This document shows positions 13,780 to 21,237 of a stretch of 26,061 nucleotides of DNA, one piece after another; within the stretch, counting starts at the first letter, position 1, and the number at the start of each line of letters is the position of its first letter. A program made the translations under genes and the position numbers. The notes under the pieces are model-generated. The model was given only the letters and a program-made list of their open reading frames with translations. It ran no database searches and was not told the origin of the DNA. The stretch comes from a virus: IMG/VR virus record IMGVR_UViG_3300046532_000070, positions 1 to 26,061 of that record; one strand, written 5' to 3'.

Positions 13780-15395
13780 TACTTTGCTTTGGCCTTACCA
13801 GCTTTCATATTAGCCATCCAATGTGCCATACGTTGCTTTTCGCCACTGCTACCTTTTGCAGTTTTTCTTAAACTACTTACACTTGCTTTAGTATCAACTC
13901 CACTACGCTTGGCTAATCCTTTACGTCCGGGCTTCTTGCCGTCTGCAAAGTTTTCATCGTAGTGTGCATCTTTGTTTCCACCTGCGTCTTGTGTCTTATA
14001 GCCCATCTTCTTTAGAGCTACTTTAATAATTTCATCTTCTTCAGGACTAAACGGAACAATCATTACATCTGGCTCAGATGGATTAACATCGTCTGGGTCC
14101 ATAGTATCTGTGTTTGCAAGGTGTGTACCTAGCTTAATAAAATCATACGCTGTGTCTGACTTTGCTAACGTACTACTTTTAGGATTAGGAATTAGATCAC
14201 CTTCATTTTTCATAGAGGCAACATTACTAATCATTTTATAGATATCGCCGCCTGCTTTTTTAAATGCTTGTGAAACTTCTTTCTCTGTAAACTTTAAATA
14301 ATCAACCATGTACATTGCAAGGCCAGCTTCACCATCGCCTTTGTACATATCAATTAAGTCTTGTTCTAAATTACTACTACTTTCGTTAGCATGTATTGCG
14401 GCTTGTTGTTTCTTACGCATAGGATGTCCTTTACCGTGGATACCTTTCTTACGTCCGTCACCTTCTTTCATAGCAGAAATAAGCATGTCTTCTAATTTGT
14501 TTAACTCGTCTCTATCAACTTCAAATTGTGTTAATACTTTTTCTAATTCTTTTTCGTCTTTTGTTTTAATTAACTCGTTATACAGTTTCGTTCCACCGTA
14601 TAGTGCTACTGCAATACCAACAGCTGGTAATCCGTATCTGCCTAGTGCTTGTGTAACAGGGTGATCTAAGAATCTGTTAGCCCATTTTACTGCATCTCTT
14701 ACCCAAGGATAAACTTTCCAAGTAGCAGTTAAGAACCCTATGGCCCATTTATTGTTCCAAAAGAACTTACCAATTTTACCAACAGCCATTACGCCTCTAA
14801 GAGCAGGTACTGCCCATTCGTCTAAACTTTCATCTTCTGTAGCAATGCCCATACCTTTTCTAACTTGGTCGTACATTGAAAGAGCAAACATTGGACTAGC
14901 AACACCTTTCTTGAAACTATTGTAGTCACCTTCTTGTGCCGCGGCTCTCATTTTACTTGCACTCATGCCTTCAGCACCTTCTGCATCGGGATCACGTTCG
15001 CCTGCACTTACAATATTAATACTGTTAAACTTATAATCTTTGCCGTTGTAGTCATTTAATAGTTTAGTAAATGAATCAACTCTATCACTACCTGCTACAT
15101 ACACAATGTCTGTGTAACCTTTAGCTTCTAAATTCTGCATTGCTTGGATAATAGTTTTTACTTTAGGATCACCAATTTCAACTCCAGGGAAACTCTTCGA
15201 TGCGAAGTACATCTTCTCTGGAAAAGGTAGTGGATCTGTTTTAGGTTTTTGTGTTTGGCTTAAAAATAGAAAAGGATCACCTTGTTGTGACTTTACTACG
15301 TCAGCTAATTTAGCGTGTCCAATAGTGGGAGGGTTCATTCTACCAAATGCAAACACCGCAGTTTTGGGTGCTTCAAATAACTCTCTTAGAAACAT
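13779..15395 (-). CDS. Nucleotidyltransferase fused to a putative virion domain, CTS-like leader
   Basis: A 538-residue protein. It starts MFLRELFE-APKT (LFE before Ala, a gp21-type site). Residues about 12-190 are a cytidylyltransferase/NMN-adenylyltransferase fold: FGRMNPPTIGH (17-27) is the HxGH-type site with Thr in the first place, YVAGSDRVDSF is the middle motif, and MSASKMR the ISSTxxR motif. Residues about 205-290 contain two hydrophobic stretches (WAIGFLTATWKVYPWV and YGLPAVGIAVALYGG). The rest is charged and ends Lys-rich (WMANMKAGKAKAK). Phage proteins of this head type are annotated as cytidyltransferases in cyanophages. The enzyme could act in NAD or CDP chemistry; the tail suggests a packaged or ejected protein. 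Confidence 0.8.
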   Translation of the reverse strand: MFLRELFEAPKTAVFAFGRMNPPTIGHAKLADVVKSQQGDPFLFLSQTQKPKTDPLPFPEKMYFASKSFPGVEIGDPKVKTIIQAMQNLEAKGYTDIVYVAGSDRVDSFTKLLNDYNGKDYKFNSINIVSAGERDPDAEGAEGMSASKMRAAAQEGDYNSFKKGVASPMFALSMYDQVRKGMGIATEDESLDEWAVPALRGVMAVGKIGKFFWNNKWAIGFLTATWKVYPWVRDAVKWANRFLDHPVTQALGRYGLPAVGIAVALYGGTKLYNELIKTKDEKELEKVLTQFEVDRDELNKLEDMLISAMKEGDGRKKGIHGKGHPMRKKQQAAIHANESSSNLEQDLIDMYKGDGEAGLAMYMVDYLKFTEKEVSQAFKKAGGDIYKMISNVASMKNEGDLIPNPKSSTLAKSDTAYDFIKLGTHLANTDTMDPDDVNPSEPDVMIVPFSPEEDEIIKVALKKMGYKTQDAGGNKDAHYDENFADGKKPGRKGLAKRSGVDTKASVSSLRKTAKGSSGEKQRMAHWMANMKAGKAKAK

Positions 15396-15733
15396 TAATA
15401 CTCTCCGTCTCTAAGTGCGGTCATTTCCTCGCTAAAGATTATTTCAGCTAATGATTTAGCATCTTCTTTCGTTAATAGTTCTGATGGGCGTTTGTTAATA
15501 CCAAACTGTTTACAGTAATGTTCAGCACCTGCTGTAATCATATCTGTTAAGTCAGTTGGCATAGGACTTTTGCCACCTTGTAATTTAGATTGCATATTAC
15601 ACATTGTTGGATAATACTTTTTACGATAGAACATTGGATCGTTCTTCATAAACACTTGCATGTCACTAACGACATCAAATCCTAAATCATTTTCTTTTTC
15701 TACTTCAAAATCCGTAAACTCGTTAATTCTCAT
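15395..15733 (-). CDS. Conserved-looking late protein, probable virion role
   Basis: From the ATG at 15733 (MRINEFTDFEVE) the protein is 112 residues. The frame is open to 15790, but that start lies deep in the upstream gene, while 15733 follows its TAA by one base and has GGAAGTGG upstream. DVVSDMQVFMKNDPMFYRKKYYP is a distinctive segment of a type I recall from marine T4-like phages, with no assigned function. It is acidic and helical at the end. Its stop overlaps the nucleotidyltransferase start (TAATG). Confidence 0.7.
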   Translation of the reverse strand: MRINEFTDFEVEKENDLGFDVVSDMQVFMKNDPMFYRKKYYPTMCNMQSKLQGGKSPMPTDLTDMITAGAEHYCKQFGINKRPSELLTKEDAKSLAEIIFSEEMTALRDGEY

Positions 15734-15734
15734 A

Positions 15735-16328
15735 TTACCACTTCCTACATGACCAGTAACGTGCCTTTGTACGTGGTCCTGGATTGTCACAGTTATGTCT
15801 TGCTCTAAAGCTCTTACGTCTTTTTGGATTATTCTTTTTGATACTCATAGCTTTACCTTTAACACTACTTCCGCCGTGTCCAAAGTTAACTTTTTTAGTA
15901 TTACCTGTCTTAGGATCTTTTACATATACTTTAAATTTCTTGACATCACCTTGCATAGGCTTGCCTAGTTTAACTTTACGTCCTTGATACTCTGCTTCGT
16001 CTATTGGATCATCATCTTCGTTCCAATGCATAACACCATACTGTTCAAAGAACTCGTCATCATCGTCATATGTTTCTTCTTCAAGCTCTTCGCCAACACC
16101 TGCACTAATTTCAATATCAAAGTCATCGTAACCTTGTTCGAACATATAGTTTGCTAGTTTGTTAGCATACTCAGTTGATTCGTCTTCTGAAAGTTGTCTT
16201 GGTAAAGCAATTTCCCATGCTGTTCCACCTTGCTCAGTTTCGTAAAGGTTTTGGTCAGGAAAAATACTTTCGTCTAACAACTTAGTTGTTTCCTGTTTTT
16301 CCATTACTATTCTTACAAAATGTTCCAT
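15735..16328 (-). CDS. DUF5872-like protein with acidic linker
   Basis: A 197-residue protein with a strong ribosome site (AGGAG). The first 75 residues look folded (MEHFVRIVMEKQE onward, GYDDFDIEISAG), the centre is very acidic (EEETYDDDDEFFEQ), and the last 85 form a basic domain: GRKVKLGKPMQGDVKKFKVYV, SIKKNNPKRRKSFRARHNC and ARYWSCRKW. I recall this C-terminal domain (DUF5872) as frequent in marine phages; its Cys/His residues and basic charge would suit zinc or nucleic-acid binding. LDE at 18-20 could be a protease site. The acidic/basic layout is like scaffold or core proteins. Confidence 0.75.
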   Translation of the reverse strand: MEHFVRIVMEKQETTKLLDESIFPDQNLYETEQGGTAWEIALPRQLSEDESTEYANKLANYMFEQGYDDFDIEISAGVGEELEEETYDDDDEFFEQYGVMHWNEDDDPIDEAEYQGRKVKLGKPMQGDVKKFKVYVKDPKTGNTKKVNFGHGGSSVKGKAMSIKKNNPKRRKSFRARHNCDNPGPRTKARYWSCRKW

Positions 16329-16336
16329 CTTATCTC

Positions 16337-16675
16337 CTAATGATTTAACAGTACACTAGTTACTGTTCCTGATGTATAACTTACCACAGTTCTAACCCAA
16401 ACAAAGTTTCCTGTAAAGTTTTTAAAATACCCACCATCGGATCCTGTTACGCTAGTACCATCAACATCGAACCAGTCGCTGTCAGTTGGTGTTACGGCAA
16501 GGGTTCCTTGCATCTTTATAGTTCCGTTGAAAGCTATTAGGTTATATTGTACAGTATGGAAACCATCTGCACGACCGTAGTAGCCATCGCCTTTAAATGG
16601 TTCACCTGTAACAGCTTGTGTAGTACTATCTGCTGGGTGAACGTTCTGTGTTAATATTGTTATACTATTGGACAT
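16337..16675 (-). CDS. Beta-rich virion surface/tail protein, putative
   Basis: A 112-residue Thr/Ser/Gly-rich protein with beta-strand character throughout (GTIKMQGTLAVTPTDSDWFDVDG, then NFTGNFVWVRTVVSYTSGTVTSVLLNH). I recall this pattern from small structural proteins of marine myoviruses, perhaps decoration or tail-associated. There is no ribosome site before the ATG at 16675. A GATAAATA late promoter lies 5 bases upstream, so a leaderless mRNA is likely. Confidence 0.7.
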   Translation of the reverse strand: MSNSITILTQNVHPADSTTQAVTGEPFKGDGYYGRADGFHTVQYNLIAFNGTIKMQGTLAVTPTDSDWFDVDGTSVTGSDGGYFKNFTGNFVWVRTVVSYTSGTVTSVLLNH

Positions 16676-16679
16676 ATAG

Positions 16680-17330
16680 TTATTTATCTAGTTCTGTACT
16701 CGATACGATTTTATCGATACGCATGAAGTCTCGCTTTAAAAACAATCTTATTAGTGTTATAGTAGCATGATCTTTAACGTACATGTACTTTCCTTTTAGA
16801 TTATACCCACCTTTAATGTCACTTAATACAACGCCACCTATCTTAATTTTGTCTTTATGTTTTAAACAAAATCCAGCTAAGTTAGGATCTGCTGATCCGT
16901 TAAGTGTAACCTTATAAGCAAACTTAATAGTGTCGTTAATAATAACACCCTTAGGAAGATCAGCATTATCTCTGGGCATGTGTATAGAACACACAGCATT
17001 TAATTTACTGTTTAGTTGCTTAACCCATTCAAAGTTATTAGTGTATATACCTAAGTGCCACGTTTCGCAACGTAGCTTATAGTCTTCTTCTTGATTAGTA
17101 AATTCATGTAATAGAGTCTGTAAGTCTTTTAGTTCTTCTTGACTTACTCGTACATCTCTCATTCCTATACGAAGGAACCCATTACCAGTTGCTTGGTCTA
17201 ATGCACTATCGATTGACTTTCGTGCAAAGGACATGTTCTTATTTCTAAAAACATGCCCTAGTGCGTTTGACAAGTCTACTTTATATTTGTATTTGTCAAA
17301 GAATAGTTTAGTTGAGTCAATCTTGATCAA
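16680..17330 (-). CDS. Unknown protein co-translated with the ClpA-like gene
   Basis: A 216-residue basic protein. The only start that gives the full open frame is a TTG at 17330, which lies inside the last codons of the clpA-like gene (14-base overlap), so translational coupling is likely; the next ATG (17234) would drop 32 residues. The sequence has a helical N-terminal third and a beta-rich end (IKFAYKVTLNG, GGYNLKGKYMYVKDHATITLIRLF). No domain was recognised. Its position as the last gene of the dnaJ-def-clpA transcript suggests a substrate, adaptor or partner of that machinery, which is inference. Confidence 0.65.
   Translation of the reverse strand: MIKIDSTKLFFDKYKYKVDLSNALGHVFRNKNMSFARKSIDSALDQATGNGFLRIGMRDVRVSQEELKDLQTLLHEFTNQEEDYKLRCETWHLGIYTNNFEWVKQLNSKLNAVCSIHMPRDNADLPKGVIINDTIKFAYKVTLNGSADPNLAGFCLKHKDKIKIGGVVLSDIKGGYNLKGKYMYVKDHATITLIRLFLKRDFMRIDKIVSSTELDK
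16681..16688 (-). promoter_or_regulatory. Late promoter GATAAATA, leaderless spacing
   Basis: Minus-strand GATAAATA overlapping the stop of the 16680-17330 gene, with 5 bases (ACTAT) before the ATG at 16675. It marks the switch from the early-promoted dnaJ operon to the late virion genes. Confidence 0.75.
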
Positions 17331-19575
17331 CGGTTTCTGGCTCCTTAACCTTAGACTTAACTGATGTTAAATCAAATGCACCATCTTTAACATCGATATG
17401 TAATGTACCGCCGTTTTTCAATTCACCAAACAACAATACTTTAGATAGCGGAGTCTTAATATCGTTATCAATAACACGTTGTAACGGTCTTGCACCCATT
17501 TTACTATCAAAGCCTTTGTCAATAAGGAAGTCAATAGCTTCATCGGAAATAGTAGTTTCAACATCTTTGTCAGTTAGCATAACTTTAAGATCAACTAAGA
17601 ACTTACCTACAATTTTAATCATTGTATTTTTATCTAACTTACCAAATGTCATAATACCATCAAGTCTGTTACGGAACTCTGGAGCAAAGAATTTTTTAAG
17701 TTCACTATCATCGTGTTCTTTTTCCATCTCACCAAAGCCAACTGTATTAGTTTCAGCTTCCGCGGAACCTAAGTTAGTTGTAAGAATCATTACAATGTTT
17801 CTACAATCAGCAGTCTTGCCGTTTGAACCTGTAACAAATCCGTTATCCATAATCTGTAATAATAGTTGACTAACATCTGGATGTGACTTCTCAATTTCAT
17901 CAAGCAGTAGTACACAGTTAGGATTTTCTTGTACTTTAGTAATAAGTAATCCTGAATTTTCTTCAAAGCCAACGTAGCCTGGAGGTGAACCAATAAGTTT
18001 AGCAACACTATGCTTCTCTTGATATTCACTCATATCAAATCTAATTAGTTTTACACCTAGTTGACTAGCTAATTGTTTTGCAGTTTCAGTCTTACCAACA
18101 CCAGTTGGACCCATAAACACAAATGAACCAATTGGTTTATTATCTGCTTTAAGTCCTGCTTGAGCAACATGAATCTTATCTACAATACTATCAATTGATT
18201 CGTCTTGTCCGTAGATCTCTGCTTTCATATTATGATTTAAGTTAGCAAGGTTACTTGTTTCAGTTTCCATAATCTGCTCAGGTGGCAAGTTAATCATCTT
18301 AGCAAGTTCAAATTGAATCTCTCTCATGCCAACTACTTTAGACGTATCTTCTTTAAGTTTAAATCTTGAACATGCAACGTCTAGTAAGTCAATAGCTTTA
18401 TCTGGTAGCTTCTTATCTGTTTGAAATTTGATACTAAGTTTAATAGCAGTATCAATAGCCGCCTCAGTAATTTCTACTTTATGAAATTCTTCGTAATACT
18501 TTTTAATACCAGTAAGAATATCTTTAGTAACATCTTTACTAGGCTCGTCAACACTTACACGAGCAAATCTACGCATTAATGCACGATCCTTTTCAAAGAA
18601 CTTACGATACTCTTCCCATGTAGTTGAAGCAACTACTTTAATATTACCTTTAGTAAGAATAGGCTTTAACATGTTTGCTAGATCATTTGACTGTCCAGCA
18701 CCGCCAGCACCAGCACCACTTATCATGTGTGCTTCGTCAATGAACATAATAGTCTTGCCTTTCTTTTTAAGTCCAGCAATAACTAATTTAAAGCGTTCTT
18801 CAAAGTCTCCACGGTACTTACTACCAGCTAACATACTACCAATGTCTAGGTTATACACTGAATACTCTTTTAAGAATTCAGGCACTTTACCATTTACAAT
18901 ATTGTATGCAAGTCCTTCTGCAATAGCAGTTTTACCTACACCCGGCTCACCAACTAGCAGTACGTTGTTCTTCTGTCGACGACCAAGTGCTAGTGCAATG
19001 CTTTCGAGTTCTTCTGAACGTCCAATTACAGGATCAATCTTACCTGTCTCAGCGTCAATATTAAGGTTTGTAGTAAATGAACGCAATGCTCTAGTAGCCA
19101 TGCCTTGCATTTCTTCATCTTCATAACTTGCTTCAAGCTCGTTGTTTAGATAGTCTGCAAACTTTTCTTTTTCAATTCCAGTTTCACTAATAAAGTACAA
19201 TGCCCAACTTTTCTTTTCGTTGAACATACTCAAGAACACATCAGTAACTTCAATGTTATTGCGTCCGCTGAATAACACTTGAGTAAATGCTCTGTTTAAT
19301 ACACGCTCTACTGCTTGTGTTTTCTTAGGCTTGTACTTCTTAGGTACTTCAACCATTAACAAATCAGTGCATTTAGTTTTTAGATAATTTTCAACATTCT
19401 TTTTCATAAACTCAGGATCAGCTGTTCCGTACCCTGATACTATATTCGAAAAGTCTTCCTCGCATAGCATTGCAAATAGCAAATGCTCTAAGGTAAGATA
19501 CTCATGGCTGAGTTGCTTAGTAACTTCTGTTGCTTTATCGAATATCTTCTGTAAGTTTTCGCTAGGTTCAACCAT
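17317..19575 (-). CDS. clpA: ClpA/ClpC-type AAA+ unfoldase
   Basis: A 752-residue Hsp100 ATPase, close to E. coli ClpA (758). A Clp N-domain (about 1-145) is followed by AAA+ module 1 with Walker A GEPGVGKT (209-216) and Walker B IMFIDEA (276-282), then module 2 with GPTGVGKT (489-496) and VLLLDE (555-560). It ends with the D2 small domain (GARPLQRVI). The ClpB/ClpC middle coiled-coil is absent. VGF at 612-614 sits where ClpA has IGL and ClpC has VGF, the loop that docks on ClpP, so it may couple to host ClpP. The ATG overlaps the deformylase stop (TAATG). All ATPase residues are intact. Confidence 0.93.
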   Translation of the reverse strand: MVEPSENLQKIFDKATEVTKQLSHEYLTLEHLLFAMLCEEDFSNIVSGYGTADPEFMKKNVENYLKTKCTDLLMVEVPKKYKPKKTQAVERVLNRAFTQVLFSGRNNIEVTDVFLSMFNEKKSWALYFISETGIEKEKFADYLNNELEASYEDEEMQGMATRALRSFTTNLNIDAETGKIDPVIGRSEELESIALALGRRQKNNVLLVGEPGVGKTAIAEGLAYNIVNGKVPEFLKEYSVYNLDIGSMLAGSKYRGDFEERFKLVIAGLKKKGKTIMFIDEAHMISGAGAGGAGQSNDLANMLKPILTKGNIKVVASTTWEEYRKFFEKDRALMRRFARVSVDEPSKDVTKDILTGIKKYYEEFHKVEITEAAIDTAIKLSIKFQTDKKLPDKAIDLLDVACSRFKLKEDTSKVVGMREIQFELAKMINLPPEQIMETETSNLANLNHNMKAEIYGQDESIDSIVDKIHVAQAGLKADNKPIGSFVFMGPTGVGKTETAKQLASQLGVKLIRFDMSEYQEKHSVAKLIGSPPGYVGFEENSGLLITKVQENPNCVLLLDEIEKSHPDVSQLLLQIMDNGFVTGSNGKTADCRNIVMILTTNLGSAEAETNTVGFGEMEKEHDDSELKKFFAPEFRNRLDGIMTFGKLDKNTMIKIVGKFLVDLKVMLTDKDVETTISDEAIDFLIDKGFDSKMGARPLQRVIDNDIKTPLSKVLLFGELKNGGTLHIDVKDGAFDLTSVKSKVKEPETVDQD

Positions 19576-20102
19576 TATGTTATATATGCTCCAAATCGTT
19601 TTAATAATTTTATTTGCTTTTTCTTAGCAATGTCGAGTTTAAGTTTACTTACCCGGTCTGTAAAGTTAATACCGTATAAGTGATCGTATTCATGTCCTGC
19701 AATTCTTGCATTCCATCCTACTAGTTCTATTGTACACTCTTTGTTAGTAGAGTCAAGATACTCTATTACCATTCCTGTTGGTCTTTTTACTTTAAAGAAC
19801 AGTAAAGGAAAACTTAAACACCCTTCTTCGCCAAGTACTGTGTCTTGACTAACTGCTGTAATCTTAGGATTAATTATAGCAAATGGTTTGTTGTCTTCGT
19901 GTCCTTTCAACTCGTCTGGTTTCATAACAAAAATCTGTGCATCAAGACCTACTTGGTTAGCAGATAGTCCAACACCCTTCTCTTCTTCCATAAGTCTAAT
20001 CATTTCAGCTTCAATTTCAACAGCGTTGTACTTGTCAAAGTCAAACGGTGCTACTTCTTTTGCTAAAAATGGATCAGGATATCTAACTAGTTTTAGTTTC
20101 AT
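19575..20102 (-). CDS. def: Peptide deformylase
   Basis: A 175-residue enzyme of bacterial length with all three deformylase motifs: GVGLSANQVG (43-52), EGCLSFP (93-99) with the metal-binding C95, and HEYDHLYG (137-144) with H137, E138 and H141. It should remove the formyl group from new proteins. Unlike many phage deformylases, which are shortened, the C-terminus here is complete (KKQIKLLKRFGAYIT). Its start lies 20 bases inside the dnaJ end, and its stop overlaps the clpA start. Marine phages are known to carry deformylases; the pairing with chaperone genes is less usual. Confidence 0.95.
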   Translation of the reverse strand: MKLKLVRYPDPFLAKEVAPFDFDKYNAVEIEAEMIRLMEEEKGVGLSANQVGLDAQIFVMKPDELKGHEDNKPFAIINPKITAVSQDTVLGEEGCLSFPLLFFKVKRPTGMVIEYLDSTNKECTIELVGWNARIAGHEYDHLYGINFTDRVSKLKLDIAKKKQIKLLKRFGAYIT

Positions 20103-20928
20103 CTTGTATTTCTCTTAACTTTTCTCTGGTTAATTCGTTATCAATTTTTGGGGTAACCCCTTGTACCTTAATGTATAAGTTTCCTGTTTTTCCTAACCGT
20201 TTGTTAGGCAATCCTTGTCCGCCAATACTAAAAGTTGTGCCTGGGTTAGATCCAGCTGGTACATTAACACTTAGAGTACGTCCGTGGATTGTTTTGACCT
20301 GTATATTTGTGCCTAAGATAAAATCAAATAGATTTAACTTTCTCTCTATATATAAATTTATGCCATCTACGTCATAGTCGGGGTGTCTTCTGACTCGTAT
20401 AACGACATGTAAATCCCCTCTTGGAGCATTTTGGACAATGTCGCCACCCATACCATGATATCTAATTCTATCTTCTGACTGTATACCCGGAGGTAAAGTA
20501 ATGTTTACAGTTTCTTCTCGACCACTTGGCAATCTATAAGTTGCTATAACATCTTTACCAGAAACAATGTCCTCTAAACTAATATCAGCGGCAATGGTTA
20601 TATCTTGGTTACGCATTTGTCGTTGTCTTTGTTGTTGTCCAAACATAGACCCAAATATATCTTCAAATTGAGCACCGCCAAACTGTTGTGAGAAATGACT
20701 TTGTTGTTGTGACTGAGCCTGTTGAGGATCAGCAGTTCCAAACTGGTCATACATTTGTTTTTTTTGCGGATCTTTTAGTGCTGAGTACGCTTCGTTAACT
20801 TTTTTAAACTGAGTGTCGTCTCCACCAGTTCTATCAGGATGATGTTGCATACTTTGCTTCTTGTATGCTTTCTTGATCTCTGCTGTCGAAGCGTTGCGAG
20901 AAACGCCTAATATTTGATAATAATCCAT
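20083..20928 (-). CDS. dnaJ: DnaJ/CbpA-type co-chaperone
   Basis: A 281-residue J-domain protein. Residues 1-65 are the J domain (YYQILGVSRNASTAEIKKAY) with the HPD motif at 30-32. A Gln-rich linker (about 75-107) replaces the Gly/Phe segment, and the C-terminal substrate-binding domains follow (ADISLEDIVSGKDV, NITLPPGIQSEDRIR, GDLHVVIRVRRHPDYDVDG). There is no CxxCxGxG zinc finger, so it is a type II protein like CbpA. It should recruit host DnaK. It is the first gene after a consensus sigma70 promoter and overlaps def by 20 bases. Confidence 0.95.
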   Translation of the reverse strand: MDYYQILGVSRNASTAEIKKAYKKQSMQHHPDRTGGDDTQFKKVNEAYSALKDPQKKQMYDQFGTADPQQAQSQQQSHFSQQFGGAQFEDIFGSMFGQQQRQRQMRNQDITIAADISLEDIVSGKDVIATYRLPSGREETVNITLPPGIQSEDRIRYHGMGGDIVQNAPRGDLHVVIRVRRHPDYDVDGINLYIERKLNLFDFILGTNIQVKTIHGRTLSVNVPAGSNPGTTFSIGGQGLPNKRLGKTGNLYIKVQGVTPKIDNELTREKLREIQDETKTS

Positions 20929-20934
20929 ATTACT

Positions 20935-20963
20935 ATTATACGCTTATATTAGGCGTTTGTCAA
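20935..20963 (-). promoter_or_regulatory. Consensus sigma70 promoter of the dnaJ-def-clpA operon
   Basis: TTGACA (20958-20963), a 17-base spacer and TATAAT (20935-20940) on the minus strand, 6 bases before the ATG at 20928. The leader would be nearly absent. The -35 lies next to the stop of the secreted-protein gene. The spacer contains GGCGTTT/AAACGCC matching a copy within dnaJ codons (20901-20907), probably by chance. Confidence 0.85.
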
Positions 20964-20966
20964 GCA

Positions 20967-21164
20967 TTATTTTTTCATTTTGAAGTAGATGAATTCTTCG
21001 CCAGTCTCTTCATTTTTAATTGTAATAGCCGGCGCTCCATCTGGAACTTGCTTACCGACATAATGCCAAGTCATTCCGTCTTTTGAGTCTTGATCAACTG
21101 CGTTAAAGAACTCTGCATTAGTACCGACAAACAAACCTGCCATTAGTATAATTCCAAAAACCAT
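20967..21164 (-). CDS. Small secreted (periplasmic) protein
   Basis: The ATG at 21164 is preferred over the in-frame GTG at 21170 because AGGAG lies five bases before it. The protein is 65 residues. MVFGIILMAGLFVGTNA is a typical signal peptide with an AxA-like end, leaving a mature part of about 48 residues (EFFNAVDQDSKDGMTWHYVG, then EEFIYFKMKK). No family was recognised. It has its own strong sigma70 promoter, so it is probably made early and exported, perhaps to change the host envelope (for example superinfection exclusion). Its stop is just before the dnaJ promoter. Confidence 0.6.
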   Translation of the reverse strand: MVFGIILMAGLFVGTNAEFFNAVDQDSKDGMTWHYVGKQVPDGAPAITIKNEETGEEFIYFKMKK

Positions 21165-21205
21165 TTTCACTCCTATTATATTTTGATGTCTTATTGTGTC
21201 GACGT

Positions 21206-21234
21206 ATTATACAACACAAATAGTTGAAAGTCAA
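21206..21234 (-). promoter_or_regulatory. Sigma70-type promoter for the secreted protein
   Basis: TTGACT (21229-21234), a 17-base spacer and TATAAT (21206-21211) on the minus strand. It occupies the roughly 70-base gap between the holin-like gene and the secreted-protein gene and leaves a leader of about 35 bases with AGGAG. Confidence 0.85.
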
Positions 21235-21237
21235 GTA

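Noticed and set aside
18671-19126. Plus-strand open frame of 151 codons inside the clpA-like gene
   Set aside because: It is antisense to a gene with full Walker motifs, has no ribosome site and a composition typical of a shadow frame.
17317-19575. ClpB disaggregase identity
   Set aside because: The middle coiled-coil between the two ATPase modules is missing, and a ClpP-type VGF loop is present.
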